From assembly GCF_018777385.1 (NCBI RefSeq), contig NZ_JAFJYB010000001.1:930001-994000 (forward strand): a DNA stretch of 64,000 nucleotides, in the 5' to 3' direction. Positions 21,175 through 31,365 of this stretch are shown here, piece by piece (the stretch's first letter is position 1; each line of letters begins with the position of its first letter). The DNA is from Candidatus Symbiopectobacterium endolongispinus. GTDB lineage: Bacteria; Pseudomonadota; Gammaproteobacteria; Enterobacterales; Enterobacteriaceae. The position numbers were made by a program, and so were the translations under genes. The notes under the pieces are model-generated. The model made no database searches and had not been told where the DNA came from. It worked only from the letters and a program-made list of their open reading frames with translations.

Positions 21175-23023
21175 ATGAGCACCCGTTTCAGTGGGTTACG
21201 TGCTGGGCTCAGTTGGATGTACCCGCGTCGTCTACGCAACCAGCTCATTATGATTGCGGTGTTCATGGTCACGATCCCCACCCTCACCATTGGCTACGTG
21301 GTAGAAACCTAGGGCCGGGCGGCACTGCTGCAAGAGAAAGAGAAAAAACTCTCTGCCATTACCCATCTGCTGGATGAAGCACTCGGGGACAGGTTCACGC
21401 ATTTTGCCACCCTCCATCATGCCGAGCGTATTCAAGCGCTCAATCAGGAGTTAGCCCCCATAACCGAGAGGATCACGCGTGCCTTTAACGGCGTCGGCGC
21501 AGGCTATTACCACCGCGCACTGGACGCCATCATCACCTATGCGCCTTCGGCACAGTTCCAGTCCAACGTCGGTGTCACGATCAACGCCGACCACCCCGGC
21601 AGAGAGGTGATGTCCAGCAACCAACCCAAGGTCTACTCCGGCAAGCAGGTGCGTGGCAACATCATGAATTCCATGCAGCCAATCACCCGCGATGGCAATG
21701 TCATCGGTTATATCTGGGCCAACGAGTTGTCTGAAGATATCAGCCAGCAGGCGCGGCGCATGGATATCAATATTGTCTCGGTGCTGGCACTGGGTTTGCT
21801 GGTGAGCCTGTGCCTGATCATTCTGCTCTCTCGCCGTTTTAGTACCTGTATTGACGTGATTACTCATGGGCTGGAGGATCTGGCGCAGAATCAGAACGCC
21901 CGGCTACCGTCCTTATCGGGAGATTTGGGGAAAATCTCGCACAGTGTCAACGCGTTGTCGCAGGCGTTACGCGAAACCAAAACCCTCAACGATCTAATCA
22001 TCGAAAGTGCCGCCGACGGCGTGATCGCCGTGGACAAACACGGCAATGTGACCACGATCAACCCTGCCGCTCAGGAGATCACCGGCTATCGGCAGGATGA
22101 GTTACTGGGCCAGCCGTATGACAAAATATTCTCCAACACGCATTTCGACAGCCCGGTGCTGGATACGCTGCAAAAAGGCACCGAACACGTGGCGCTGGAG
22201 GTGAGTTTTCCCGCCCGGAATCGCACCATTGAACTGAGTGTGACCACCAGCCAGATCCATAACGCCCATAATGAACTGATCGGCGCGTTGGTGATCTTCT
22301 CCGATCTCACGGCACGTAAATAAGTGCAACGGCGGCTGGCGCAAACGGGACGGCTGGCGACACTGGGCGAACTGATGGCGGGCGTCGCCCACGAAGTGCG
22401 TAACCCGCTGACGGCCATCAAAGGCTACGTACAGATCCTCAAGCAGCAGGACACGGACCCGATCCATCAGGAATATATCGCCATCATCCTGAAAGAGACC
22501 CATTCCATTAACCGGGTGATTCAGCAACTGCTCGATTTCGCCCGCCCACGCCAAGGCTATTGGCAGTTGGTCAGCCTGAACCAGCTTATCGAAGAGTGTC
22601 TGGTATTGATCCAAACCACCGGACTGCAAGCCCGCATTGACGTAAGCAAAGATTTGGCGCCTGACCTCGAAGAGATCGAAGCCGACGGCGAGCTGCTGCG
22701 GCAAGTGATCCTCAACATATTGATCAATGCGGTACCGGCCATCAGCGCGCGGGCAAATCCATATTCGAACCTGGCAAGTGGATGATGCACGCCAGGCGGT
22801 CACCATCCGCGACACCGGCTGCGGTATTCCCGAGCACCACAAAAACAAGATTTTCGATCCCTTTTTCACCACCAAAGCGTCGGGCACCGGCCTCGGGTTA
22901 GCGCCGAGCCAGCGCATTATCAATGCGCATCAGGGAGACATTCAGCTTAGCAGCGATCCTGAGCACGGCACCACCTTTACCCTTTTGCTACCGATTCACC
23001 ATCAGGGAAATACGCCGCAATGA
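21175..23023 (+). pseudogene. atoS: Sensor histidine kinase AtoS, two stops and a frameshift
   Basis: AtoS is the acetoacetate-responsive membrane kinase paired with AtoC. From MSTRFSGLRAGLSWMYPRRL the frame is conserved, with a first membrane helix (MIAVFMVTIPTLTIGYVV), a second (LALGLLVSLCLIILLSRRF), HAMP, a PAS domain (SAADGVIAVDKHGNVTTINP), the H-box GVAHEVRNPLTAIKGYVQIL and ATP-binding boxes (DTGCGIPEHHKNKIFDPFF). Codon 46 is TAG (21310-21312) and codon 383 is TAA (22321-22323). Both stand where E. coli has Glu, in VETEGR and TARKETQRR. A frameshift near 22745 separates the N-box (NILINAVPAISAR) from the remainder. GLGLA is followed by Pro instead of Leu. The gene overlaps atoC by 4 bases (ATGA). 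Confidence 0.93.
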
Positions 23024-24410
23024 AACAGACTTACAGTATCCTGATCGCCGATGATGAAGAGAATGTACGCCGTATGCTCACCACGGCATTTTCGCTTGCC
23101 GGTCAGCAAACATTTTGTGCCAGCGATGGCCGCGAAGCGGTGCGGACTTTTATCGATCACACGCCGGACGTGGTATTGATGGACATCCGTATGCCGCGAC
23201 TCAACGGCATCGAAGCGCTGCAACAGGTGCGCCAGCATCACCCTAAAACGCCCATCATTCTGATGACGGCCTACGCCGCCGTGGAAACCGCCGTTGAAGC
23301 GTTGCGCCACGGCGCGTTCGATTACGTGATCAAACCCTTCGATCTTGATGAACTGACGCTCATCATTCAGCGCGCACTGCAACTTCAGGCGATGAAGCAG
23401 GAGATTCTCCATTTGCATCAGGCGCTGAGCGACAGTTGGCAATGGGGCCACATACTGACCAACAACCCACGGATGATGGAGATCTGCCGCTACACGGCCA
23501 AGATCGCGCTCAGTCAGGCCAGTGTGTTGATCAGCGGTGAAAGCGGCACCGGCAAAAAGTTGATCGCCCGCGCCATTCACTACAACAGCCGGCGAGCCAA
23601 CGGCCCCTTTATCAAAATCAACTGCGCGGCGCTGCCAGAATCGTTATTGGAAAGCGAACTGTTCGGTCATGAGAAAGGCGCCTTTACTGGGGCTCAGGTG
23701 CAACGGCAAGAACTCTTTGAGCGCGCCCATCAGGGGACGCTGCTGCTGGATGAAGTGGGCGAAATGCCGCTCAATTTACAGGTAAAACTGCTGCGCGTGT
23801 TGCAAGAACGCGAGTTTGAACGGGTGGGTGGGCACAACACGGTGAAAGTGGATATCCGTATCATTGCCGCCACTAACCGCAATCTCGCCGCCATGGTCGA
23901 TAGCGGTGATTTCCGTCAGGATCTGTTTTTATCGTCTCAACGTAATCCATCTGGAAATCCCCCCGTTACGTGAACGTCAGTACGACATTCCGCTGCTAGC
24001 CAACCATTTTCTGCAAAAGTTCTGTGCGGAAAATCAGCGTGAAATCATCGATATCGATCCGGCCGCGCTGGCGGTTCTGCAAGCCTGGCACTGGCCTGGC
24101 AATATCCGCGAATTATCGAATGTGATTGAGCGTGCGGTGATCATGAGCACCGGCGTGGTGGTTTTCACCGACGATCTGCCCGCACAACTGCATTGTGCAG
24201 CCACCAGCGTCGATGGAGAAAAGCCGCCGCTGTCATTCACTCAAGGGGAATCCAGCCTGAAAGAAGAGATCAAGCGCTACGAAAAGCAGGTGATTATCTC
24301 CACGATTGAAAAACATCATGGCAATCGCACCCACAGCGCATTGCAGTTGGGTATCAGCCGACGGGCGCTGACGGGCGCTGATGTATAAACTACAAGAATA
24401 CGGCATATAA
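23020..24410 (+). pseudogene. atoC: NtrC-family response regulator AtoC, T-run frameshift and 10-bp duplication
   Basis: AtoC activates atoDAEB through sigma-54. The receiver domain ([13 protein letters not shown], phosphoacceptor [13 protein letters not shown], Lys in DYVIKPFD) and most of the AAA+ domain ([21 protein letters not shown] loop [25 protein letters not shown]) are open. At about 23928-23932 five T replace four, shifting [14 protein letters not shown] out of frame. The rest ([18 protein letters not shown], the helix-turn-helix region) follows. At 24361-24380 the ten bases ACGGGCGCTG occur twice in tandem. Without the duplicate the protein would end ISRRALMYKLQEYGI, the normal AtoC C-terminus. 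Walker A has GKK where GKE is usual. Confidence 0.93.
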
Positions 24411-24449
24411 ACCCTTCTTCCGAAAACGGATGCTTGACCCCTTTAGCCT

Positions 24450-24484
24450 GAGAAGGAATTTGCGCACTGTGCAAATTCCTTCTC
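24450..24484. promoter_or_regulatory. AtoC-binding palindrome upstream of atoD
   Basis: GAGAAGGAATTTGC (24450-24463), seven bases, GCAAATTCCTTCTC (24471-24484): a perfect 14-bp inverted repeat. Its centre TTTGCGCACTGTGCAAA closely resembles, in reverse orientation, the core of the E. coli AtoC palindrome as I remember it. It lies about 125-160 bp upstream of the inferred transcription start, as in E. coli. It could alternatively act as an atoC terminator, but no T tract follows. Confidence 0.7.
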
Positions 24485-24582
24485 ACCTCCCGCCGCCTGC
24501 CTGACACCGTTCACAGCAAAAAGAACAAAATCAACCCATTGAAAAAACATAAATAAAAATTTTGTTGCCTGAAAAACACAGC

Positions 24583-24598
24583 TGGCACCCGCCTTGCT
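24583..24598 (+). promoter_or_regulatory. Sigma-54 promoter of the ato operon
   Basis: TGGCAC at 24583, five bases (CCGCC), TTGCT at 24594: an exact match to the -24/-12 consensus, with GG and GC separated by ten bases. It is 45 bases before atoD and downstream of the AtoC palindrome, the architecture expected for AtoC-dependent transcription. Confidence 0.85.
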
Positions 24599-24642
24599 AT
24601 TCCCTGCCCGTACCCATTTCGGCGTATACAAAGGGAAAAATA

Positions 24643-25166
24643 ATGAAAGATAAACATCTTACCTTACCGCAGGCTAGCCGCTTGTTCCGTGATGGCATGA
24701 CCATCATGGTGGGCGGTTTTATGGGAATTGGCACGCCCCCCGTCTGGTTAATGCGTTACTCGATTCCGGCGTGCGCGACTTGACGCTGATTGCCAACGAC
24801 ACCGCGTTCGTCGATACCGGCATTGGCCCACTGATCGTCAACGGCCGGGTGAAGAAAGTGATCGCCTCACACATCGGCACCGTGGTGGAAGAAGGCAAAC
24901 AGCGCATCACGCTGGATAACGTTACCTATCAGCTGGAACGCCCATTGCGTGCAGATTTGGCACTGATTCGCGCCCATCAGGCCGACGCGCTCGGCAATCT
25001 GACCTACCAACTCAGCGCCAGAAACTTCAACCCGCTGCTGGATCTCGCCGCAGATATCACGCTGGTCGAACCGGATGAACTGGTCGCTATCGGCGACATC
25101 TCACCGGATCGGGTGGTCACGCCCGGTGCTCTGGTTGATTACATCATTACCCCCGAGGAGCGTTAA
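24643..25166 (+). pseudogene. atoD: Acetoacetyl-CoA transferase alpha subunit, frameshift plus deletion
   Basis: AtoD with AtoA transfers CoA from acetyl-CoA to acetoacetate and short-chain acids. The protein starts MKDKHLTLPQASRLFRDGMT and GGFMGIGTPP. A C6 run near 24735 then shifts the frame (seven C would give TPPRLVNALLDSGVRDLTL). The second frame reads VRDLTLIANDTAFVDTGIGP to KVIASHIGT and then directly VVEEGKQRITL. Some 45 residues present in E. coli between the two GT pairs, including the glycine-rich signature GGAGLGG, are missing in frame, consistent with a 135-bp deletion between TCGGCACC repeats. The end LVDYIITPEER is normal. atoA follows 2 bases later. Confidence 0.9.
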
Positions 25167-25168
25167 TC

Positions 25169-25834
25169 ATGGATGCCAAACAACGTATTGCGCGCAGCGT
25201 GGCGCAAGAACTGCAAGACGGCGATGTGGTCAATCTGGGGATTGGTCTGCCGACCCAGGTGGCTAACTATCTGCCGGATGGCATTGATATCACCCTGCAA
25301 TCAGAAAATGGTTTTCTCGGCCTTGGTCCGATAACCGAGCCGCATCCCGATCTGGTCAACGCCGGTGGGCAACCCTGTGGCATTCTACCCGGCGCAGCGA
25401 TGTTCGACAGCGCGTTCTCCTTTGCCCTGATCCGCGGCGGCCACGTGGATGCCTTCGTGCTGGGTGGCCTGCAAGTGGATGAAGAGGCCAATCTGGCCAA
25501 CTGGGTCGTTCCCGGCAAGATGGTGCCCGGCATGGGCGGTGCGATGGATTTGGTTACCGGTGCGAAGAAAGTGATCATCGCCATGGAACACTGCGCCAAA
25601 GATGGCACCGCCAAAATACTTAAGCGCTGCACTATGCCGCTGACCGCACAGCATGCCGTCCATATGCTGGTAACTAAATTGGCCGTGTTCCGTTTTATTA
25701 ACGGTGCCATGTGGCTCACCGAAATCGCACCGGGCCATGACGTGGACGGTATTCGCGCCAAAACCGAAGCGCACTTCGACGTGGCAGAACCGCTGCAACC
25801 GATGTGGCAAGCCACTGTCGGGGGTGATGCATGA
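25169..25834 (+). CDS. atoA: Acetoacetyl-CoA transferase beta subunit
   Basis: A 221-residue, apparently intact subunit (E. coli 216). The catalytic glutamate lies in QSENG (Glu46). Other coenzyme A transferase signatures follow: NAGGQPCGILPGAAMFDSAF, GGHVDAFVLGGLQVDEEANL and VPGMGGAMDLVTGAKKVI. It overlaps atoE by 4 bases. It is the only open gene of the six-gene ato region, and it cannot work without its AtoD partner. Confidence 0.93.
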   Translation: MDAKQRIARSVAQELQDGDVVNLGIGLPTQVANYLPDGIDITLQSENGFLGLGPITEPHPDLVNAGGQPCGILPGAAMFDSAFSFALIRGGHVDAFVLGGLQVDEEANLANWVVPGKMVPGMGGAMDLVTGAKKVIIAMEHCAKDGTAKILKRCTMPLTAQHAVHMLVTKLAVFRFINGAMWLTEIAPGHDVDGIRAKTEAHFDVAEPLQPMWQATVGGDA

Positions 25835-26966
25835 TAGGGCGTATCTCGCGTTTTATGACGCGCGTCGTCAGTCGCTATCTACCCGACCCGCTGATTTTCG
25901 CCATGTTATTAACGCTGATTACCTTCGGCGTGGCGTTGTGGCTCACGCCACAAACGCCGCTCAGCATGGTGAAACTGTGGGGAGATGGTTTCTGGAATCT
26001 GCTGGCGTTCGGCATGCAGATGGCGCTGATCATTTACCAGGCTCGGACTACCCGCTCCTGATCGCTTGTGCCTATATCGGCTTTCTCACCTGGGGCGGCG
26101 GTTTCTCTGGCTCAATGCCTCTGCTTGCGGCAACCCCCGGCAATCCGGTAGAACACATTGCCGGTCTGGTACCGGTATCTCACACCCTGTTTACCGGTTT
26201 TAACCTGTTTATCACGCTCGGCCTGATCGTCGTCATGCCCTTTGTGACCCGCATGATGACGCCGCGCCTTAGCGATGTCGTCAGCATCGATCCCGCTCTG
26301 TTAAAAGACGAGACCGATTTCCAGAAAACCTTGCCTGCCGATGCGCCGCCTTCTGAACGTTTGGAAGAGAGCCGCATTCTGGTACTGATTATCGGTGCTC
26401 TGGGCGTCGTCTATCTGGGGATCTACTTTGCGGAGAAAGGGTTCAACATCACCATCAACACCGTCAACATGATGTTCATGATTGCCGGTCTGCTGCTGCA
26501 TAAAACCCCCATGGCTTATATGCGAGCTATCAGCGCTGCGGCACGCAGTACCGCCGGTATTCTGGTGCAGTTCCCGTTCTATGCCGGTATTCAGCTCATG
26601 ATGGAGCATTCCGGACTGGGCGGTCTGATCACCTAATTTTTCATCAACGTCGCCAACAAAGACACCATCCCCGTCATGACCTTCTTCAGCTCTGCGCTGA
26701 TCAACTTCGCCGTGCCTTCCGGCGGGGGCCACTGGGTTATTCAAGGGCCCTTCGTAATGCCGGCAGCACAAACGTTAGGTGCCGATTTGGGCAAATCGGT
26801 GATGGCCATCGCCTATGGCGAGCAGTGGATGAACATGGCACAGCCCTTCTGGGCGCTGCCCGCGCTTGCCATCGCTGGACTGGGCGTGCGCGACATCATG
26901 GGGTATTGTATCACCGCGCTGCTGTTCTCTGGAGTGATTTTTGTCGTGGGTTTGACGTTCTTTTGA
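25831..26966 (+). pseudogene. atoE: Short-chain fatty acid transporter AtoE, deletion and stop
   Basis: AtoE is an inner-membrane permease for short-chain fatty acids. The first 68 codons (MIGRISRFMTRVVSRYLPDP to FGMQMALII) match E. coli. The sequence then jumps, out of frame, to GSDYPLLIACAYIGFLTWGG, removing about 60 residues that include two membrane segments. The rest is conserved (GGGFSGSMPLLAATPGNPVE, AYMRAISAAARSTAGILVQF) but has TAA at 26634-26636, where E. coli has Glu in LITEFFINVANK. The tail to 26966 is open (PSGGGHWVIQGPFV). Two independent lesions. It lies between atoA (4-base overlap) and atoB. Confidence 0.92.
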
Positions 26967-26996
26967 CGTCGCGGTGATGAAACAGAGGAAAAAAAT

Positions 26997-28180
26997 ATGA
27001 AAAACGTCGTTATCGTGAGTGCAGTACGTACCGCCATCGGCAGTTTCAACGGCTCGCTTGCCGGTGTGAATGCTGTAGATTTGGGGGCCACCGTTATCAA
27101 AGCGGCACTAGCGCGTGCCAACCTTGATGCGGAACGTGTCGATGAAGTGAATCATGGGCAACGTGTTACAAGCAGGTCTGGGGCAGAACCCGGCGCGTCA
27201 GGCGCTGCTAAAAAGCGGGCTGGCAGACTCGGTGTGTGGCTACACCGTCAACATGGTGTGCGGATCGGGGCTGAAAAGCGTGGCGTTAGCCGCTCAGGCT
27301 ATTGAATCCGGTCAGGCCACGACGTTGGTGGCAGGCGGCATGGAAAACATGAGCCAAGCCCCCTACCTGCTTGATGCCAAAGCGCGCTGGGGCTACTGCC
27401 TCGGCGATGGGCAATTGTCAGACGTTATCCTGCGCGATGGGTTGGTCTGCGCCACCCACGGTTACCATATGGGTATTACTGCGGAAAACGTCGCCAAAGC
27501 CTACAACATCAGCCGTGCCATGCAGGATGAAGCAGCACTCATCTCCCAGCAAAGGGCGGTTGCGGCGATTCAATCCGGCGCGTTCGATGCAGAGATCGTC
27601 CCTCTCACCGTCAAGCTGCGCAAAAAAAGCCGTATTCCAAACCGATGAGTTTCCCAAAGCGGACTCTACGCTGGAAGGGCTGGCAGCACTGCGTCCGGCC
27701 TTTGACAAAGCGGGCACTGTGACCGCCGGGAATGCCTCAGGCATCAACGATGGTGCATCAGCGCTGGTGATAATGGAAGAAGACGCCGCGCGGGCTGCCG
27801 GGCTGACCCCACTGGCGCGTATCCGCGGTTATGCCAGCGGCGGTGTAGCCCCCGCGCTGATGGGGATGGGTCCCGTGCCCGCCACGCAAAAAGTCCTGCA
27901 ACAGACAGGATTGCAGATTGACGATTTTGATCTGATCGAAGCCAACGAAGCCTTTGCCGCCCAGTTCCTAGCGGTCGGCAACACGCTGAAATTCGATCGG
28001 GAAAAAGTCAACGTCAACGGCGGGGCAATTGCGCTAGGCCACCCGATTGGTGCCAGCGGCGCGCGCATTCTGGTGACGCTGCTGCATGCGTTGCGGGCGC
28101 GTGATAAAACGCTGGGGCTGGCAACGCTGTGCATCGGCGGCGGCCAGGGTGTGGCGCTGGCCATTGAACGTCTTAACTGA
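26997..28180 (+). pseudogene. atoB: Acetyl-CoA acetyltransferase AtoB, two frameshifts
   Basis: AtoB is a thiolase cleaving acetoacetyl-CoA. It starts MKNVVIVSAVRTAIGSFNGS after GAGGAAAAAA. One extra A near 27150 (GTGAATCATGGG for GTGATCATGGG) shifts [12 protein letters not shown]. The second frame contains the acylated cysteine ([17 protein letters not shown]) and [14 protein letters not shown] run of seven A near 27620 shifts again, and the third frame carries [43 protein letters not shown] and the second active cysteine CIGGGQG. The two lesions are both +1 insertions. Without them the protein would be full length (about 394 residues). Confidence 0.93.
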
Positions 28181-28209
28181 TTTTATGTTGCCACATCAGG
28201 GATAACGCA

Positions 28210-28247
28210 GCGGTAAACCGTCGGCAGCCTATGCGTCGGTTTACCGC
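28210..28247. terminator. Hairpin between convergent atoB and mtnK
   Basis: GCGGTAAACCG (28210-28220) and CGGTTTACCGC (28237-28247) form an 11-bp perfect stem with a 16-base loop. No T run follows on the plus strand. The position between two converging genes suggests shared termination. Confidence 0.5.
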
Positions 28248-28260
28248 CTGTGCATTTGCG

Positions 28261-28904
28261 TTACGTTCCGCTCTGCCGCACCCGCGCCAATAGCGCAGCA
28301 ACATCGGGAATATCACTCGCAGTCAAAATCAACGTTTTACCCAATTCAACGGCGTGACGCTGGCAAGCGTGGCGTGCCTGCGGTTCTGCGATGCTTGCCA
28401 AATCGGCAACGTGCGAGAAACCTATCGCGCGCCGAATCAACTCCGTACCGGCATAACCGAGGGTGTCCTGCCACACGTGTTTTAGGAACTGCTCTCCGTA
28501 CCCCGATTCCACCTGTGCCGCCGCATGCGGATAGGTCTGGCCATCAACCAGCTCGCGCCGCCAGATATGCAGATGAGAAAGATCCTCCTGCACCATCACC
28601 TCCAACTCAGCATCATGATGCAGCACCTTGGCCGTATGCTGCGGTGCACCAACAGGGTTTCTGCTTCAATACGTGCTCTGTCGAGGGTTAGCGGCCAGGA
28701 TTCCCCAACGCAACGCACATAGGGCAACGCCTGTTTGACAATGACCCGGCTCACGCCCTGCGTATCGCGGATTTTAAACACCAGGTTGAGGTTGCCATCA
28801 CCAATTTCATCGGCTGCCACCAGCGTCTGCTGGTCCGACACTGCACCAAATTGACGGGCATATTCAACGGCATCTGCCGCGCTAAAGGTACGATACAGGG
28901 ACAT
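28261..28904 (-). pseudogene. mtnK: Methylthioribose kinase, large internal deletion and frameshift
   Basis: MtnK phosphorylates 5-methylthioribose in methionine salvage. The N-terminus ([55 protein letters not shown]) is normal to about residue 85. A frameshift near 28620 moves it to [20 protein letters not shown]. After TYPHAAAQ the sequence jumps to GYGEQFLKHVWQDTLGYAGT, close to the C-terminus, then ends LLARVRQSGT. About 200 of the usual 400 residues are missing, including the catalytic HGDIHxGS loop. The gene is divergent from mtnA across a region with MetJ boxes. Confidence 0.88.
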
Positions 28905-28961
28905 CACCACCTCTTCTTGTGACTCGACCATCGATTAATTCGCTATCCGCCGTCCCGCTTT

Positions 28962-28993
28962 AGACATAAAAGCGTTTGGACGTCTATACTTCT
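28962..28993. promoter_or_regulatory. Tandem MetJ boxes between mtnK and mtnA
   Basis: Four consecutive 8-mers in register, compared with the consensus AGACGTCT: AGACATAA (4/8), AAGCGTTT (5/8), GGACGTCT (7/8), ATACTTCT (6/8). MetJ binds tandem 8-bp met boxes, and control of methionine salvage genes by MetJ is expected in enterobacteria. The array lies between the divergent starts and could control both. Confidence 0.65.
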
Positions 28994-29053
28994 GTTTTCC
29001 ATATTGGCAGAATAAGAAAATCAACGCAATACGCAACAGGAATTTAACGACCC

Positions 29054-30073
29054 ATGCAGAGCTTTAACACACTGAGCCTTAAGGTGATGAATAATCAGCT
29101 TTGGATCCTCGACCAACAGGCTTTACCACAGGAAACGGTATGGCACCCCAGCCCGGATGTGGCTGCGCTGGTTGAGCATATTCGTACTCTGCGTGTGCGC
29201 GGCGCACCGCTGATCGGGCTTTCCGCCAGCGTGCTGTTAGCGCTGCTGGAGGAAAATGGCATGCCAGTAATCGCGCTTGAGCAAGCACTGGAAACCCTGC
29301 GTGCCGCGCGCCCAACCGCCGTGAATCTGATGAACAATCTGGATCGTATGAAACGGGCACTGGCGCAGCCTCAGCATGTTACTGCACTGGTGCAGGAAGC
29401 ATTGCGTCTGATCGAAGAGGATCGCGCCCTGTGTGAACAGATTGCTCATCACGGGGCTACATTGGTCAAACCTGGCAGTCGTCTGCTTACCCACTGCAAT
29501 ACCGGTGGATTAGCCACAGCGGGCGTCGGCACCGCAATCGGGGTGATTCACCATGCACACAGGCAAGGACACGTGGAACAGGTCTGGGTGGATGAAACGC
29601 GCCCCTTATTACAAGGGGGGCGGCTGACCGCCTGGGAGTTGGGGGAATTGAACATTCCCTATCATTTGATTTGTGATTCGATGGCCGCCACCCTCATGGC
29701 GCAGGGCTTGGTTGATGCCGTTTGGGTCGGGGCCGATCGCATTGCCGCAAACGGTGATATCGCCAACAAAATTGGCACTTACAGCCTGGCCGTGCTGGCC
29801 CGTTATCATGGTATTCCGTTCTATGTCGCCGCGCCGCACGATGCGGCCTGCCCGAATGGCAAGGCAATCCCCATTGAGCAGCGCGCCGCCAGCGAGGTGA
29901 CCGGCGTGGCAGGCAGCTTTGGCGCTTGCCAGTGGGCGCCACAAGACGCACAGGTTTATAACCCTGCTTTTGATGTCACACCCGCTTCACTGATTAGCGG
30001 TTGGGTGCTGGATAGCGGCGTGATCACGCCCGAGCAGGTGCAAGCAGGGATCTTCACTCAAGCGTTACGCTAA
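29054..30073 (+). CDS. mtnA: Methylthioribose-1-phosphate isomerase
   Basis: MtnA converts 5-methylthioribose 1-phosphate to the ribulose isomer. The 339-residue protein is full length, with the eIF2B-like fold motifs: RVRGAPLIG near residue 50, the catalytic cysteine in [12 protein letters not shown] near residue 154, DSMAATLM, and the aspartate in [19 protein letters not shown]. The C-terminus contains FDVTPASLI. The gene is preceded by AGGAATTT 8-10 bases upstream. It is intact, though its substrate supplier MtnK and next enzyme MtnB are broken. Confidence 0.95.
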   Translation: MQSFNTLSLKVMNNQLWILDQQALPQETVWHPSPDVAALVEHIRTLRVRGAPLIGLSASVLLALLEENGMPVIALEQALETLRAARPTAVNLMNNLDRMKRALAQPQHVTALVQEALRLIEEDRALCEQIAHHGATLVKPGSRLLTHCNTGGLATAGVGTAIGVIHHAHRQGHVEQVWVDETRPLLQGGRLTAWELGELNIPYHLICDSMAATLMAQGLVDAVWVGADRIAANGDIANKIGTYSLAVLARYHGIPFYVAAPHDAACPNGKAIPIEQRAASEVTGVAGSFGACQWAPQDAQVYNPAFDVTPASLISGWVLDSGVITPEQVQAGIFTQALR

Positions 30074-30077
30074 TCCC

Positions 30078-30104
30078 TTTCCTCCAGCCGTTGGCTGGAG
30101 GAAA
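30078..30104. terminator. Hairpin between convergent mtnA and mtnD
   Basis: TTTCCTCCAGCC (30078-30089), loop GTT, GGCTGGAGGAAA (30093-30104): a perfect 12-bp stem four bases after the mtnA stop and 11 bases from the mtnD stop, placed to serve both strands. It lacks a clear U tract. Confidence 0.6.
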
Positions 30105-30115
30105 AATTGGCATGA

Positions 30116-30658
30116 CTATGCCAGCTTCGGATAAGCATCGGCAATGGCATCGCCGGTAAAGTGCGCCACCCAACCATCTGGATTATCGAACAGGCGAATC
30201 GCGGTAAAATGCGGCTCAGACCCCATATCGAACCAGTGCGCTGTACCTGCTGGTACCGACAGCAGATCGTTCTTTTCACACAATATCTGATAAATCTTGC
30301 CGTTCAGGTGCAGGCAGAATAGCCCGACACCTTCGACGAAGAAGCGTACTTCATCTTCGCTGTGTGTATGCTCGGACAAAAATTTGGTACGCAATGTGTC
30401 TTTCTGCGGATTGTCGGCACGCAGACTGATCACATCCCAGCTTTGGTAACCTTTCTCTGCCACCAGTTTATCAATTTCATGCTGATACGCTGCCAGCACT
30501 TCTTCCGCTGCCGGAGAGACGCTTAGCGTGCGATCGGCCTGCCAGCGTTCAAACCGAACTCCAATCGCGGCAAGCGCCGTCTGGATCGCGTCCGCATCGC
30601 GGCTGTCACATACTGGTTGGCTGGCGTCATTGTCGTTAAAAATGGTTAATGCACTCAT
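30116..30658 (-). CDS. mtnD: Acireductone dioxygenase
   Basis: MtnD cleaves the acireductone 1,2-dihydroxy-3-keto-5-methylthiopentene to formate and the keto acid of methionine (iron form). The product is 180 residues, a cupin with all metal ligands present: His97 and His99 in [15 protein letters not shown], Glu103 and His141 in GTAHWFDMG. It is intact and lies 11 bases downstream of mtnC in the mtnBCD operon. Confidence 0.95.
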   Translation of the reverse strand: MSALTIFNDNDASQPVCDSRDADAIQTALAAIGVRFERWQADRTLSVSPAAEEVLAAYQHEIDKLVAEKGYQSWDVISLRADNPQKDTLRTKFLSEHTHSEDEVRFFVEGVGLFCLHLNGKIYQILCEKNDLLSVPAGTAHWFDMGSEPHFTAIRLFDNPDGWVAHFTGDAIADAYPKLA

Positions 30659-30669
30659 GGCAAAACTCC

Positions 30670-31365
30670 TTAAACGGCGCTAGTGGCCTGGGATGGGTCA
30701 ATCTGGTCGAAACGCGCCACCTGACGATGAAAGCTTTCCACATCCGCCTCATCACGAATCAACTGGCACGTTTGCCAACCGGCCTCGGCAGCCGCGTCCA
30801 ACTCTTGATGAATGTCAGAAAAAAACAGCAGTTGCTCGCCTGGCAGCCCAATTACCTGTGCAATATGATGGTATGAGCGCGCTTCTCGCTTGGCCCCGAC
30901 GCGGGTGTCAAAGTAACCACTGAACAACGGGCGTAAGTCCCCGGCATCGCTGTAACCGAACAGCAGTTGCTGTGCTTCCACCGACCCCGATGAGTAGACG
31001 TAGAGAGCGATCCCCTGCTCACGCCACCTGCGCAGCTGCGGCGCAACGTCGTCATATACATGACCACGAAAATCGCCGTTGAGATAACCGTTGCGCCAGA
31101 TAATGCCTTGCAGACGTTTCAATGCTGTTGATTTGCGATCCTGCTCCATAAATTGATGCAGAGCTTCCAGCAAGGTGGAGGCTTGCGCCTGCGGCTGATC
31201 GAGCTCTTCGCGCAACAACGCCAGCGTTTCGGCTATCTCTGGCTGAGTATCAGACTGCGCCACGGTCTCCGCTAAACGCGCCCGCGCGTAAGGGAACAGG
31301 ATGTTATGCACAAAACGGATATCGCTGGTAGTGCCTTCAATATCCGTCACGATGACCTTGATCAT
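30670..31365 (-). CDS. mtnC: Enolase-phosphatase E1
   Basis: MtnC is a bifunctional haloacid dehalogenase-type enolase/phosphatase forming the acireductone. The 231 residues begin [20 protein letters not shown], with the catalytic aspartate in DIEGTT. The other HAD motifs are present: [14 protein letters not shown] (motif II Ser), the lysine in [14 protein letters not shown] and the acidic [14 protein letters not shown]. The start overlaps the mtnB stop (ATGA). It is intact. Confidence 0.95.
   Translation of the reverse strand: MIKVIVTDIEGTTSDIRFVHNILFPYARARLAETVAQSDTQPEIAETLALLREELDQPQAQASTLLEALHQFMEQDRKSTALKRLQGIIWRNGYLNGDFRGHVYDDVAPQLRRWREQGIALYVYSSGSVEAQQLLFGYSDAGDLRPLFSGYFDTRVGAKREARSYHHIAQVIGLPGEQLLFFSDIHQELDAAAEAGWQTCQLIRDEADVESFHRQVARFDQIDPSQATSAV

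Noticed and set aside
22102-22923. Minus-strand frame opposite atoS
   Set aside because: It is antisense to the PAS and kinase domains of AtoS, with no independent support.
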